Shown here: positions 43,312 to 53,776 of the stretch, one piece after another
How positions within the stretch are numbered: the stretch's first letter is position 1
Layout of the letters: each line of letters begins with the position of its first letter
NCBI GenBank assembly: GCA_027475525.1
Contig: JAMWFC010000077.1
Location: 1,426,001 to 1,490,000 of the forward strand
Origin: Macrolepiota albuminosa
Taxonomy: Eukaryota; Basidiomycota; Agaricomycetes; Agaricales; Agaricaceae
DNA length: 64,000 bases
Direction of reading: 5' to 3'
Translations under genes and position numbers: made by a program
Notes under the pieces: generated by a model
The model's input: the letters and a program-made list of their open reading frames with translations, nothing else
Database searches by the model: none
Told to the model about the DNA's origin: nothing

Positions 43312-44490
43312 ATCATTGTCAGAGTCAATCACAATATTTTGCTGTTGCTTAAGCTTTGGTACAGTAGAGGCAATTATGAAAGATTGTTTTGTGAGCACTT
43401 TATCTTCATTTTGTCTTCATCTTTGCTCTCAACAGGTTTCCTGAAGCAGTGTTCAGTTTTCAACTCCAAGTTTATAATTGAATGAACTATACTTTCTAGG
43501 AGAAATCTGTGCTCCAGAGGCCTTAGCAGCTGTGATGAGCCTTTCAAATCATCTGTCTTGAACAAAGTTTTGCTTGGAAGAAACCTCTTTTAGTACTTTT
43601 TTTAACATGTAGATCATGCCCTCAAGCCTCTTTCCATGTTTTTAAAAGGTGATTTCTTTGCCCTAGAGTAGATGAACTTCAAAGCAGATCTCAAGATGTT
43701 AATTGAAAGCATAATAATGGCTCTCTTTTGCCACATCTTGTGTCAAAGTAGAAATGATATTTTGATTCAGAGTCAGAGAGACCTGATGGAATCAAATAAG
43801 GCAAATTCTTGGGAAGAGTATCAAAATGAGCAACTCATGCTGCAAGTACTGCTGGAATATCCTTATTTTTATCAGCTATAGAAGTAAATTCAGAGAGATT
43901 AATTGCACAAAAAAATGCATTCAATTGAGAATCAGCATACTGACATCAGAAGTTATATAAATTAATTGCCTTCCTCCTCAATAATGTGGGCAGAGTGCCT
44001 TAGCAATAGTTGCCTAAATCACAGTTGGTCATGCATAACACACCCTTAGTTGCTAACTCAGATCCAAGATTTTGTATAATGCACTCCTCTCAGTTGCTAC
44101 CAAACAGTCTGCTACAATATATGAAGTAACAACCTTTTATGTAAACATTGAGTGGAACTAACTGGAGCAAGCTGTGTCAAAACCTTGTATTAGAGTATAT
44201 TTGCAACACCTATTTTACTGGAACTGAAAGTCAGTGGAACTGGAATTAGGCACAAATGATAGACAGATTGATTGACAACTTGACTGACATTAATCTCTTT
44301 TAAGCTACATGACATTGTCACATTCCTCTGCTTTTTTGCTCACTTTGATTCTCACCACCATCATTGTGTCATGCACAGAACCTGATGTACTCTTCTAAGT
44401 GTGCATATCATCAACTCTTGGATTTATGTAACCACATGCCAAGATATGATGTTTAGCCTGTCCAATCTGTGCTTCAGACATGTTCATATT
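43312..44490. other. Unassigned region
   Basis: No gene recognised. Contains a 69-codon plus ORF at 43672-43881 with helical, polar content (SNKANSWEEYQNEQLMLQVL), which may be a remnant of an older coding sequence. Confidence 0.25.
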
Positions 44491-45640
44491 ATTAGCACAT
44501 TGGTGCTTATTCTGAGGACACAAGCAGTGATGATAATCTTCCACATCTCTCTGAGGCATTTTCTCAGGCCACCAACCAGTTTCCTGACCATACAATGCAT
44601 GTTGATATACATTTTTCTCGTGGTATCTTTGCTGAGCCTCACCAATCTCATGATGTGCTAAGCCTTTCTCCAAGCTATCAATGTGCATCTGTAGCTCCAG
44701 TAGCAACTCAGGGGTCTCACTTTTTGTATTCCAATCTCACTGCTTTCTCTTCATCACCAAATACTTCCAATACAAATCACTATAATCACACAGCTTCACA
44801 TACTCCTGCTACTATTACTGTTTCAAAGGCTCAGCCTGCATTGAAATCAGTAGATAAAGCAGAACTTGAGCTGCAAACAGAATCCATTGTTGCCACAATG
44901 TCTGAGTGTTATTTTACAGTAGACCAGCTCATTCAGCTTGCATGTGTCTGTGCTGATATTGATGTCTTTGCTGCAACTCATGGAAAAATTACTGCTACAT
45001 GGGCTAATGTTGGAAGGTGTGTACATTCACTGGGAATCAATTATAGTAATGTTGTTCTCTGTAAAAAAGTTGGAGATCTTTTAAAATAGCATAATATATC
45101 TAGCATCATTTTGACTTGAACAATAGTGCTTATATATTGGATTAAGATCCATCATCAGTAGCCAACTCTTTGACAAAGCTTTTAGAGGAGAATGCAGGAA
45201 TTGCAATTGCTGCTCTTCTTGACAAGTTGGCAGCACATAAGCAGGAGTGTGAAGATAAGACTGATGCAGAATGCACAAAGCTTCAAAAAGTATGTATTAC
45301 AATATATATATTAAATAACTCTGACTGAGGAATTAATTTGACAGAAAGCAAGCATTTACAAGTGAGCTGGAGAAGCTATTTGAAAAGCATCAATGTGCTC
45401 ATGTCATTACTATCAAAATAAATCTGATGATTCAGGTAATGATGCAAACATAGAATATATTGAAATCATGAGCAGCTCTGATATCGAGATTGTTAGCCAC
45501 ATCTTAGCAAAGGTATTTAGTGATATTGTAAATGTAAAGGTATGTGATTTCTCACAAATATTGTATTATTTTCACATCAAGTTAAGTGGAAAAAGGACTA
45601 AGAAATGCAAGTGTTTCAAAGACTATTACTAGTATCAAAA
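44490..45640 (+). pseudogene. Myb/SANT-like ORF, possible Harbinger partner
   Basis: An open plus-strand frame starts before 44595 (SEDTSSDDNLPHLSEAF) and runs through a Ser/Thr/Asn-rich linker to a domain at about 44900-45089 (ECYFTVDQLIQLACVCADID, ATWANVGRCVHSLGINY). This is followed, after frame breaks, by ENAGIAIAALLDKLAAHKQE, a coiled helix. The helix-W-helix layout is reminiscent of Myb/SANT-like DNA-binding domains. PIF/Harbinger elements encode such a protein beside their DDE transposase, and a Harbinger transposase relic lies 500 bp to the right on the opposite strand. The link is an inference. Confidence 0.45.
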
Positions 45641-46129
45641 AAGAAGACTTCAAAAATATTCCAGTTTTCTTTACTAAGCCCCAATTAAAATAATTGAAAG
45701 AGGGTCATGCAAAAAGAAAAACACTTTCTTCTAATTTTAATGATTTGCCTTTATCCAGCTTTCATCACACTAAATGGAAGAGAACTTCTAAATATAGCAA
45801 TTGAAAAACCCTCATTCATCAAGAAAGCCATAAGTGAGAATTATTTCAGGAACAACTTCTTCTTGAGGTCAAATGCAACAATAAAGTATATTCTGAAGCT
45901 ATTTATAGTACTCAAAAGTTTCAGACTGACTTCCTGGCTCTTTTTCAAGAGAAATTATAAAAGTTTTTAATATCATCAGTCATTTTTGCTTATTGGTTCA
46001 TTCACTACTGATATTTACAACTTTCAGTTTTGTCAGTCATACTAATCACTGTTCAACTTGTTTGTAATTGACTAATAGGCTAGTTAATATTTTAATTAAA
46101 TCAGTCTAATTGTAAAAGTATTCAGCAAG
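45641..46129. other. Spacer between the two ORFs, no gene
   Basis: AT-rich sequence with a meaningless 87-codon ORF at 45707-45970. Confidence 0.25.
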
Positions 46130-47330
46130 ATATGGTGGAAGGCAATCAAAATATTGTGAAACCTGATTTGGACAAAGACAATTGATGCTATTTGCAAGAA
46201 TAACACCAACTCTATAGTAGCATCTAACTGGGGAATTGTAAAGATGCATTTTCTATCCTGCATTAAGAAATGGCCAGAGATTCACAATGTTTCCAAAGCC
46301 ATGCTCAACCTCAATCCAAACAGCTGATATTTTGGCATTCCGTTTCTTTTCCTCCTCTGTTCTTTCTTCTGCACCTGAAAATAGACTGATGATATGTGAT
46401 CCAATACCATAAGCTAGATCTTCATGAATTTGTAATGTGCACTCTTTAAGAGGTGCATTTCAAGATACACCCTCATAAAAAGCAAATTGAGCAAATCTCT
46501 CAAGCAGGTGACTCTCTGATAACAAATAGGCATCATTTTGACAGCCTTCATAAGGACCAAAAAGGTGGCCAATGATTCCATTGAGTAACATAATAGCTTG
46601 GAATTTGAGTGCATGAAATTTCTTATGGCCATTGTAAGCTTGGCATTGATATCAAGTTGGCCAGCAGATATGATAGATGGTGCAATCAATAAAGCCAAAT
46701 ATTGCAGAAAGAGGTGAGCTATGAGCATAGATAGCTGCAGCATAACAAGCAAGCTGGATATAATGTAGAAGATGATGTTTATCACACTCAAGCAAATGAA
46801 ACCATGTTTCATCAATATAAAACACAAGCTTATTGATGCACTCCATAATTGATGACTGAAAATGATCATACAATATTCAAAGCATGTACAGATCACCAGC
46901 TGAATAAAATTGGGCATACAATAAACACAAGGCTTCAATAGCTGTAAATAAATATTATAAAGTTGTAGAAAAAATATCAGGGATCTTTAGAGCATGTATC
47001 ATCTTTACTATCTCCTCTGCATTCATGCTAAACAAGACAGTCACATAGAAATATATATATAATGAAACTTAAAGAAAGACACACTAAAAATGCCACAAAC
47101 ATTCCTGAGACTCCATGGATTGCAGCCATTCTAAAGTAATCCTCTGCCCTTCTTATGTTGAATGTGGTTTTTTGTGCCCTGCAGCATATTCTTGAGCTGC
47201 ATATGCTTGAAATTTGTCATTTGACTCTAATGGAACATATGTTCTGATGTACAAGAGAGCCTGAAAAGAAGGCCAGCAGAGCAGTCAAGGTAATATAAGA
47301 AAGAGAAGAGGATTATTAGCATATCCACAG
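46130..47330 (-). pseudogene. PIF/Harbinger-type DDE transposase (DDE_Tnp_4)
   Basis: Minus-strand frames give YIRTYVPLESNDKFQAYAAQ at about 47250, then the catalytic core. The core shows CTIYHICWPT (first catalytic block), YNGHKKFHALKFQAIMLLNG, IGHLFGPYEGCQNDAYLLSE with its Asp, LLERFAQFAFYEG, then AVWIEVEHGFGNI with the Glu-containing block, and a C-terminal ANSINCLCPNQVSQYFDCLP. The order and spacing match fungal Harbinger transposases closely. At least four frame breaks or stops make it inactive. Confidence 0.8.
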
Positions 47331-47469
47331 CAATCACACCAAGAACTTTCACTCAGTTGCTATTTGCTTAAACTACAAATAGTGAAAAGTCAGGTTGCAA
47401 TTACACTCTATTATCATATTATATAAATATTGGAGAGGACAGATATAATGTAGAGAGCAGGTACTGGGA

Positions 47470-48110
47470 CAAATTCTTGTATCTCCTAGATCTCAGACTC
47501 ATAAGTCTGACTCCTAGTAGTTATCAGACTTGACATCAAGTTCTGCAGCTCCTCTATCTTTTTCTCCAAGTCCTTCCTCTCTTTGGATACTGCCTGTATA
47601 TAGGTAGACACACTAGAAATAACTGTTACTAATGAAAGCTGCAGCCTTGGAATCCATGATAGCATTGACTCTTTTTTTTGGAGACACATTAGGTAGATTC
47701 CTAGAAATAGAATCTCTAGGAAGTAGCCTAGGCCTGTCTTTAAAAAGAATAAGCTTGCTTTCTTAGACTTGAATCTTGAAGTATTCACAGTCATTGGTCC
47801 TGTGCTCCAGCTTCCAACAATAGTAACAGTTTATGCTAACAGCTGAATTGCTGCTCTCTTAGAACTGCACAGTTTATAAAGCCTGGGCAGGCATCTCAAT
47901 TCTATTCTGCATACCTCCCTGTATGGAAGCCTGGCTCTTTGCCTTCTACTCATTGTTCATAGTCTGCATGAACCTCCACAAACTGCTTATTTCCTTTCTC
48001 AGAACCATACATAATTCATCCTGGAGGCATCAACCACTAAGTTGACACTAACTATGGAGATGAACTCAATACAAGATGCTCAATATCTGGCTACATATTC
48101 ATGATGGCTG
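47470..48110 (-). pseudogene. Gypsy gag fragment with zinc knuckle
   Basis: Minus strand: CYYCWKLEHRTNDC near 47840-47795 is a perfect CX2CX4HX4C knuckle. It is followed by a Lys-rich stretch and SKERKDLEKKIEELQNLMSS (47590-47530), a coiled-coil helix typical of the gag-protease linker of basidiomycete Gypsy elements. A stop near 47766 and other breaks are present. No pol follows. Confidence 0.65.
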
Positions 48111-48429
48111 GCAGACCAGTTTCATAGAGCTCTAAATGCCAACAAACAATCTCATTGTCAACCACTGAGGCCAAGTATATATCTATAACACATGGTTTCC
48201 AGGATGTACAATTTCTTTGCTGAGATCAGGTTTGAGCAATACATAGAGACATCACAATGGTATGTGTCATACGTTGTACAGGAGCTTGCTTTGTGTCATA
48301 CCATATGTGTCCAGCAGAGTCTGCTACACTGGAGTGGAGCAGTCCCCACAGTGCCATAGAATACAGAGCCATGGACATGTCACAATATGCTGTATGACAT
48401 GGTCCAGTAGATTGATAAAAGGTGGGCAC

Positions 48430-49570
48430 ACACATGTGCACACAGGCCTAGCAGATGCCAGTGGACACTAGCAGATGTCAATATGCATTAGCGGCCGCTG
48501 GTGGGCATCAGCCCATGAGTGAAAACCTCCTTCATTGGCAGACATCATGGCATGAATAAACCCTCCTTGAGGTTTCCCACTTTCCTTCCTTTCCCTTCCT
48601 CTCCACAATAACTCAAAGCTGTATGCCTTCTCTTCCCTCCTTTTTCCACTCCCAATGCCAGTGTACATCCACAAAAGGGCCCTGCAGACCTATGCAGGCC
48701 TATGCAAGCCACCAGCAGACATCCATGCAGATGTACATCGATGGACTCAAACCTACGCAGGCTCATGTAGGCCTGCACAGGGCACCAGCAGACATCTACA
48801 GAGGCCTTTGCAAGTCTACAGGGGCGGGGCTGGTTGGACCAAAGAAAAAGATAACTCATCTTGCCCACCATATGCCTGTGGTGAGGAATTGAACCTCTGG
48901 CCTTGGAAAAGTCTCCAGCAATGGAATGCACATTTAACTGTTGCACCACAGGTCTATTACTAATGGATAGATTCAAAGGTCGGATAACACAATGAATGGA
49001 TGCCCACTTACATTTCCACAGGTTCCCGTATGGATTTTTTGAGGTGGAAGGGGGGTGGCATATCTCCCAAAAGAGTTTTTGTAGCTTGAAAGGGGTGTTG
49101 GCATCAGCAGCCATCAGCTGGCTATCAGCTGGCATCCGTCAGAGTTCATCGGCAGCTGTCATAATCCGCTGGCATCCATTGGCATCTGTTGGCATCCATG
49201 GGAATCTGTTGGCAACCCCCAGCATTGTCCAGCATCAGGGTGGGAGAAAAGGAAATGAGGTGCGTGGGTGTCTGCCACATGGAGTGGCATCTCGGAGAGC
49301 GTGGGGGGTGGCAGAAAAGGGATGGGGGTGGGGAGAAAGAGGGGGAAGGGGGAAGAGGAGAAGCATGAGTGTCCGCTGATATGCCAGCAGACGTAGCAGA
49401 TGTTGGACATTAGGTCAGAGAGAAGGAGGGAAGCGGGTGGCGTGTGAGGTAGTGTGGGGAGTGGAGAGGATGGCACTGGGGAGAAAGAGGGGGAAGGGCA
49501 AAAGAGGGTGCATGAGTATCCGCTGTCCGCTGGCATGCCAGCAGACAGTAGCTGATGTCAGCATGTGAGT
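48430..49570. repeat. GC-richer low-complexity tract of CAGCAGACATC / GGCATC motifs
   Basis: Short related motifs recur on both strands: CCAGCAGACATC, TAGCAGATGT, GGCATC(C/T)(G/A)TTGGCATC, and GTGGCATCTCGG. They are interspersed with two similar GGGGAGAAAGAGGGGGAAGGG tracts (49330 and 49470). The long ORFs here on both strands follow from composition. The tract overlaps a SINE head at 48880-48965. Probably satellite-like debris. Confidence 0.6.
48880..48965 (-). repeat. tRNA-derived SINE head
   Basis: On the minus strand TGTGGTGCAACAGTTAAATG resembles a pol III A box (9 of 11 positions of TRGCNNAGYNG). About 45 bp later GGTTCAATTCC is a perfect B box, followed by CACCACA closing the stem with TGTGGTG. 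It would fold as a tRNA-like cloverleaf, but the anticodon arm is poor and related heads occur elsewhere, so a SINE is more likely than a tRNA gene. Confidence 0.5.
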
Positions 49571-49587
49571 CAGCTGATATCAGCGGT

Positions 49588-50720
49588 GCAACCAGTCCCA
49601 GTGGTTCAGTGGAATATTTGTTTATTGATATTCAATATTGTGTATAGCAGTGGGTTCTACTTTCCCTACTCCACCTTAACGGGGTCTAATGATGTGTTTT
49701 TATATAGGTGTATTTTTGCTCTACATGTACATTGTACTGACCTATAGTAAGCGCCTGTGGTAGTTGATCTGACCAAAACTCTAGAAATTACTAAAGTGTG
49801 ATAGAATGGATGAATTTGCACATTTGATTATTTCAGTGCACATGACAAGTGATGATATACCAGGGCTGGCTACCTTTTTGACAAAGACCAGCACAAACAT
49901 AGCCAGCCACAGTGCATTATCAACTTGTCACATGCGCTGGAATGAACATATATGTAAATTTGTCCATCTTATGCCACTGCAGAAATCTCTGGAGTTTTGA
50001 ATGGATCAAATTCATAACGCTAGCAGACATCAGCAGCCTGCTGTTATTATATAATGTGAACTAGCAGGAGTCAAACTCATCTCTTGTATATAATATGAAA
50101 TATCAATTTATGAATATTCTATTGTACCACAGGAATTGGTATTCCTTGTATCTTGTAATAGGTGGGTTTGACTCCCCCTAGTGCATTGACATCAAACTGT
50201 CGAGAATTTTTGACCACACACAGAATATTAGACTGATGTTTATTTACATCATAGCAGTATATAGTAAGCATTGGTGGTCTAGTGGAATATTATCCATTGG
50301 TATTTATTTATTATGTCTTGCAGTAGGCGAATTCAATTCCTACTAGTGCATTTATTTCAAACTGTTTAGAATTTTTGACCTGCTTAGCTAATTGTTATTT
50401 ACTACACAGTATATTCCTACTAGTGCATTTATTTCAAACTGTTTAGAATTTTTGACCTGCTTAGCTAATTGTTATTTACTACACAGTATGATAAGCAAAG
50501 TAAGGCCCTAATTTAAACAGGGTAACATGATATCTATTTAGACTATAGCAGTATACAGTAAGCATCAATGGTCTAATGAAATATTATCCATTGGTGTTCA
50601 TTGTGTGTTGCAATAGGTGGGTTTGATTTCCACTAGTGCATTGATATCAAACTGTCTGAAATTTTTGACCTGCTTAGCTAATTGTTATTTACTAAACTGT
50701 AAGATAAACAAAGTCAGGTT
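49588..50720 (+). repeat. Cluster of tRNA-derived SINE copies
   Basis: Repeated units have an A-box-like (A/G)TGGT(C/T)(T/C)AGTGGAATATT, then GTGGGTTTGACTCCC or a variant (B box), CTAGTGCATT, TCAAACTGT, AATTTTTGACCTGCTTAGC and the tail TAATTGTTATTTACTACACAGT. Copies start near 49590 (head only), 50120, 50270 and 50560. The same tail is found on the opposite strand at 62320-62360. The head-plus-shared-tail design is that of a SINE family mobilised by a LINE partner, which is not seen here. Confidence 0.6.
50336..50489. repeat. 77-bp tandem duplication (6), inside SINE tail
   Basis: 50336-50412 is repeated exactly at 50413-50489. The other SINE copies have this tail only once. Confidence 0.95.
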
Positions 50721-50833
50721 TGTCAAGCAATAAATCAAACTTCTTTTGTAATTTAAACAGGGTCACATGATATCTATTTTCAGAACTTGCTTCATGTAAA
50801 ATTCTCATCTGTTTCTTTAATCCTCCATCTGCC

Positions 50834-53399
50834 ATGTCTAATGAAGAACTCCACCAATGGGTCGTTGACACAGATGTTCAAGTATTATATCTTGCTCTCA
50901 GAGGAGACCTGCATCAACTCAAAGCACAGCAGAAGGACCTAGTAAGATACAAGCATTTCTGCCTAATAGACATGCACTAATAGTTGTCCTGTAGATTGAC
51001 ATGTGGTTGATAGTTAGGGCGGTCAAGGATGACAAGAAACTCCTTCTTGATGCCAGGAGAAGTTTCATCAACAAAGTTATTCTGCTACTCCAGAGCAAGC
51101 TTTCTGATGAGAATATGACCAGGTGATTGAAGAACGCTGCGAAGAAATGGACCCAGGAAAGCAGAAGGAGGGAAGAACCAAGTGGGGGCAAAGAACAACC
51201 AAGGCTGGTCTGTCAACGGCACTGGCACAAGAAGACTGGATAAGTCATAGGCTGGCAGCAGGAGATTTGTCTGGTCCGTCACCAATTTCAAAGAAGAGAA
51301 AACAACTGAGTCCTCCAACGACAGGAAATTTGTCTGGTCTGTTGCTAAATCCCAAGAAGCTAAAACGGGTGACCTATATTGGTCAACATTCTCCTAGTAT
51401 CTATTGTTGACAGAAGGAGCAAGAGGACAAGGATGAGGACAAGGATGAAAAGGAAGAACAAGAGAGCAGGATACCAAAGGGGAAAATTACTAGAGAGATG
51501 CTGTTGGGCAGGTATCTAAGGATAGCACCTTCTTGCGAGGGTCAGCACATCAACTCCCCTTGCCAATATTGTGCAAATAAGCGGCTACAGTGTGTCAGGA
51601 CAAAGGGTGGTACCGCATGTGATCCCTGCTAGCTCATTCACAAACAAACATGCAGCCTGACGATTGTCAAGAAAACCATCAAGCCCAGCAACAAGGGAAA
51701 GGGGAAACCACTGAAAAAGAAATCAGTGATGATTATTGAGAGTGATGACGGTATGAAACTCTTTTCCTGCTCAAATAGCTAACCAATAGTTAGCAAATGA
51801 ACTAGCCAGTCCAATTGCAGGACCATCAAAACTGTCTGTTTGTCCATCCTAACTGTTGACCTCCAACCACCCAGCAGATCCTCTTCTGGTCAAGGAAAAG
51901 GGCAAGGAGTGGGCAATGAAGTCTAGTCACAGTGAGGACATTGTGGCTGGTGTAATGGCAGGAGTGGAGAGCTTTTTGGACAGGATAGAGAATGAGTTTC
52001 AGAAAGCATTGCGGAATGTTGGGGAGCAGGTGCAGGGATGGGTTTGTCATAGCTGAGAAGAGCTGGTTACCGCATATTGAGGACTTCTTCCATTGCTACC
52101 AGACTTAGGTCAACACGCTTGGTAGCTGCATAGAAATCCTGCAAACCAATGTTTCTCTTGTGGATGAGACACTTGCATCCCATGATGGACAGATCTGTCA
52201 GATGGAAGAGCAGATCTGCCATATTTGGGGTATGGTTGACACTTTGCAGAATCAACTTCACATCTCCACCTGTCTCTCCAGTCTATCAGCTCAGGATGAT
52301 GTGTCAGTGCATCCAACAGGGCACAGTGAACTTGGACTTATTGTTGAAGAGGAAGAAACCCCTCCTGACCCTACTGCTGATGTATCCATTTCCACTGATG
52401 ACACCTCTGCCCTTGCCACTGACCAATCCCATCATGCCGCTGTCACGACCCATCACCCCGTCACCCCGGCCCGCCACCCCAGCACACCACGCAAACCCCG
52501 ACGCGCCCCCTCGCCTGGGGCTCTCACGACGCATGCGGGCGCCCACCCAGTCAGGGGACCCCGGCGCCCGCGCCCTGTACCCCGGGCCCCATCGATCGCC
52601 CAGTACCAACCAACAGGGCCCGATGGGACCCGACCGATCCCTCGGCACCACACCCGCACCCGGACAATACGCCGCACAGGACTCAACCGGGACAATACAG
52701 CACACAGGACTGGACACGCAAAGCCTAACCCCGGAACTTACTCAGGCACCCCGGACCTTAGCCACCGAAGGTATATAGCTGGTAGCCAGTAAACCGTTAC
52801 GGTAGTCTTGATATTGCTATAACTCGTCTCTATACTCCCTTGTCTATTTCATACTTGTCTCAATCTATCTGTCTTACTCTCTCAAGTCTCCCGGTCTTCT
52901 AAAAGTCTCACTTCAATTCTAACTTAGTCTCCCGGTTCCAGTCTCAGTCTTCCGGTCTCAGTCTCTTTCTCTGATCACCCCTCTGCCCTAGCAAGGCTCC
53001 GCCCACTTCCGCCCCGTATTCTGGACTTAGCCTGGGATCCTGCCCTACCTCCTCTTACAAACTCTGGTGCTCCGTAGTCACCCCACGCCCTACCCAAAAC
53101 TCCGGAACTCACCTGGAGACTCTCCGTAGACTTCGAGTCCGCCTAGTAAGGACCCGCTTGCCCCCGGAGGCCCCTGTCGTCAGCGAAACCTGATAGCCGC
53201 TGACTTATTTACTCTCACCGTTGCTCCGTCCTCGCTTCAACAAACATCCTCAGGGATGTCTTCTGCATAAACATCTCTGTCACCTCCTCAACCATCTTCT
53301 ATCCCTCCACTAGTCCCTGCCAAGAATCCTCTCTCTGGCCCAAGGAGACGGGCTTGTAGCAACTCCCAAAGTAGTCGGCCGCCAATGCAACAGATCTGA
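50834..53399 (+). pseudogene. Zn-cluster/coiled-coil hypothetical gene, disrupted by LTR-B
   Basis: Exon 1 from the ATG at 50834 encodes SNEELHQWVVDTDVQVLYLA and HQLKAQQKDL, then a likely intron (GTAAGA at about 50942 to CAG at 50993). The next exon is IDMWLIVRAVKDDKKLLLDA through a TGA at about 51123. A later frame near 51500-51660 has CQYCANKRLQC, then GGTACDPC and KQTCSL, a Zn(II)2Cys6-like cluster. From 51900 comes an acidic-helical part (GVMAGVESFLDRIENEFQKA), then a coiled coil (DETLASHDGQICQMEEQIC) to 52440, where a solo LTR is inserted. Reading resumes after 53195. I associate this layout with an anonymous multi-copy agaricomycete family; a DNA-binding role is only suggested by the Cys cluster. 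Confidence 0.55.
52441..53195. repeat. GC-rich solo LTR-B (TSD GCCGC)
   Basis: 755 bp, beginning TGTCACGACCCATC and ending AACCTGATA (CTGACA in the other copy). Flanks are GCCGC at 52436-52440 and 53196-53200. It shares layout and scattered identities with 10953-11717 (GTAGTCTTGATATT, CTAGTAAGGACC-like segment). It is the most CpG-rich segment of the window. The C-terminal half of the long ORFs at 52149-52792 is read from this LTR and is not real. Confidence 0.9.
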
Positions 53400-53513
53400 T
53401 CATCCAGTCAGCTTACTGAGAGACAGAAAACAACAGAAGACAAGTGAAGATGGACGGTTTAAGATGAATGATTTCTTATTGTACAATTTTTTTTTTGTTA
53501 TGATAGATATTGC

Positions 53514-53548
53514 TACATTTTTGTAATACTATAGGTTACAAAAATGTA
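53514..53548. terminator. Hairpin between convergent genes
   Basis: A perfect 13-bp inverted repeat, TACATTTTTGTAA (53514-53526) and TTACAAAAATGTA (53536-53548), with a 9-nt loop. It lies between the 3' ends of two convergent degraded genes. In a eukaryote this is not a terminator by rule; it may just be a 3'-end structure or a small foldback. Confidence 0.35.
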
Positions 53549-53776
53549 ATGTAACATTTCTCCCTTCCCCACATCAATGACAGCAGATAGTCAAATGACC
53601 TTAGTGTGGCTGCTACTCCTTTTTGCTGGTGTAGACATATTAATGTATCGAGCTGCATCTTTCTGTAGCATTTGTGCTTGAGACTTGTGGGGTTGCTTGG
53701 AATTTGTTGACAATTGGCTAGGCAATGCCTTGCACTTCTTTTTGTTTTGTAATGCTGGCCTTCCCTCACATTCAAA

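Noticed and set aside
46414..46938. 174-codon hydrophobic minus-strand ORF
   Set aside because: It is an out-of-frame reading of the Harbinger transposase relic; the real frames carry the transposase motifs.
48545..49536. Several ORFs over 100 codons on both strands
   Set aside because: All overlap each other in opposite frames within a low-complexity tract, and no family motif is present.
52441..52792. C-terminal half of the ~210-codon basic ORFs
   Set aside because: These residues are read from the inserted GC-rich LTR-B, whose start is fixed by the GCCGC target duplication.
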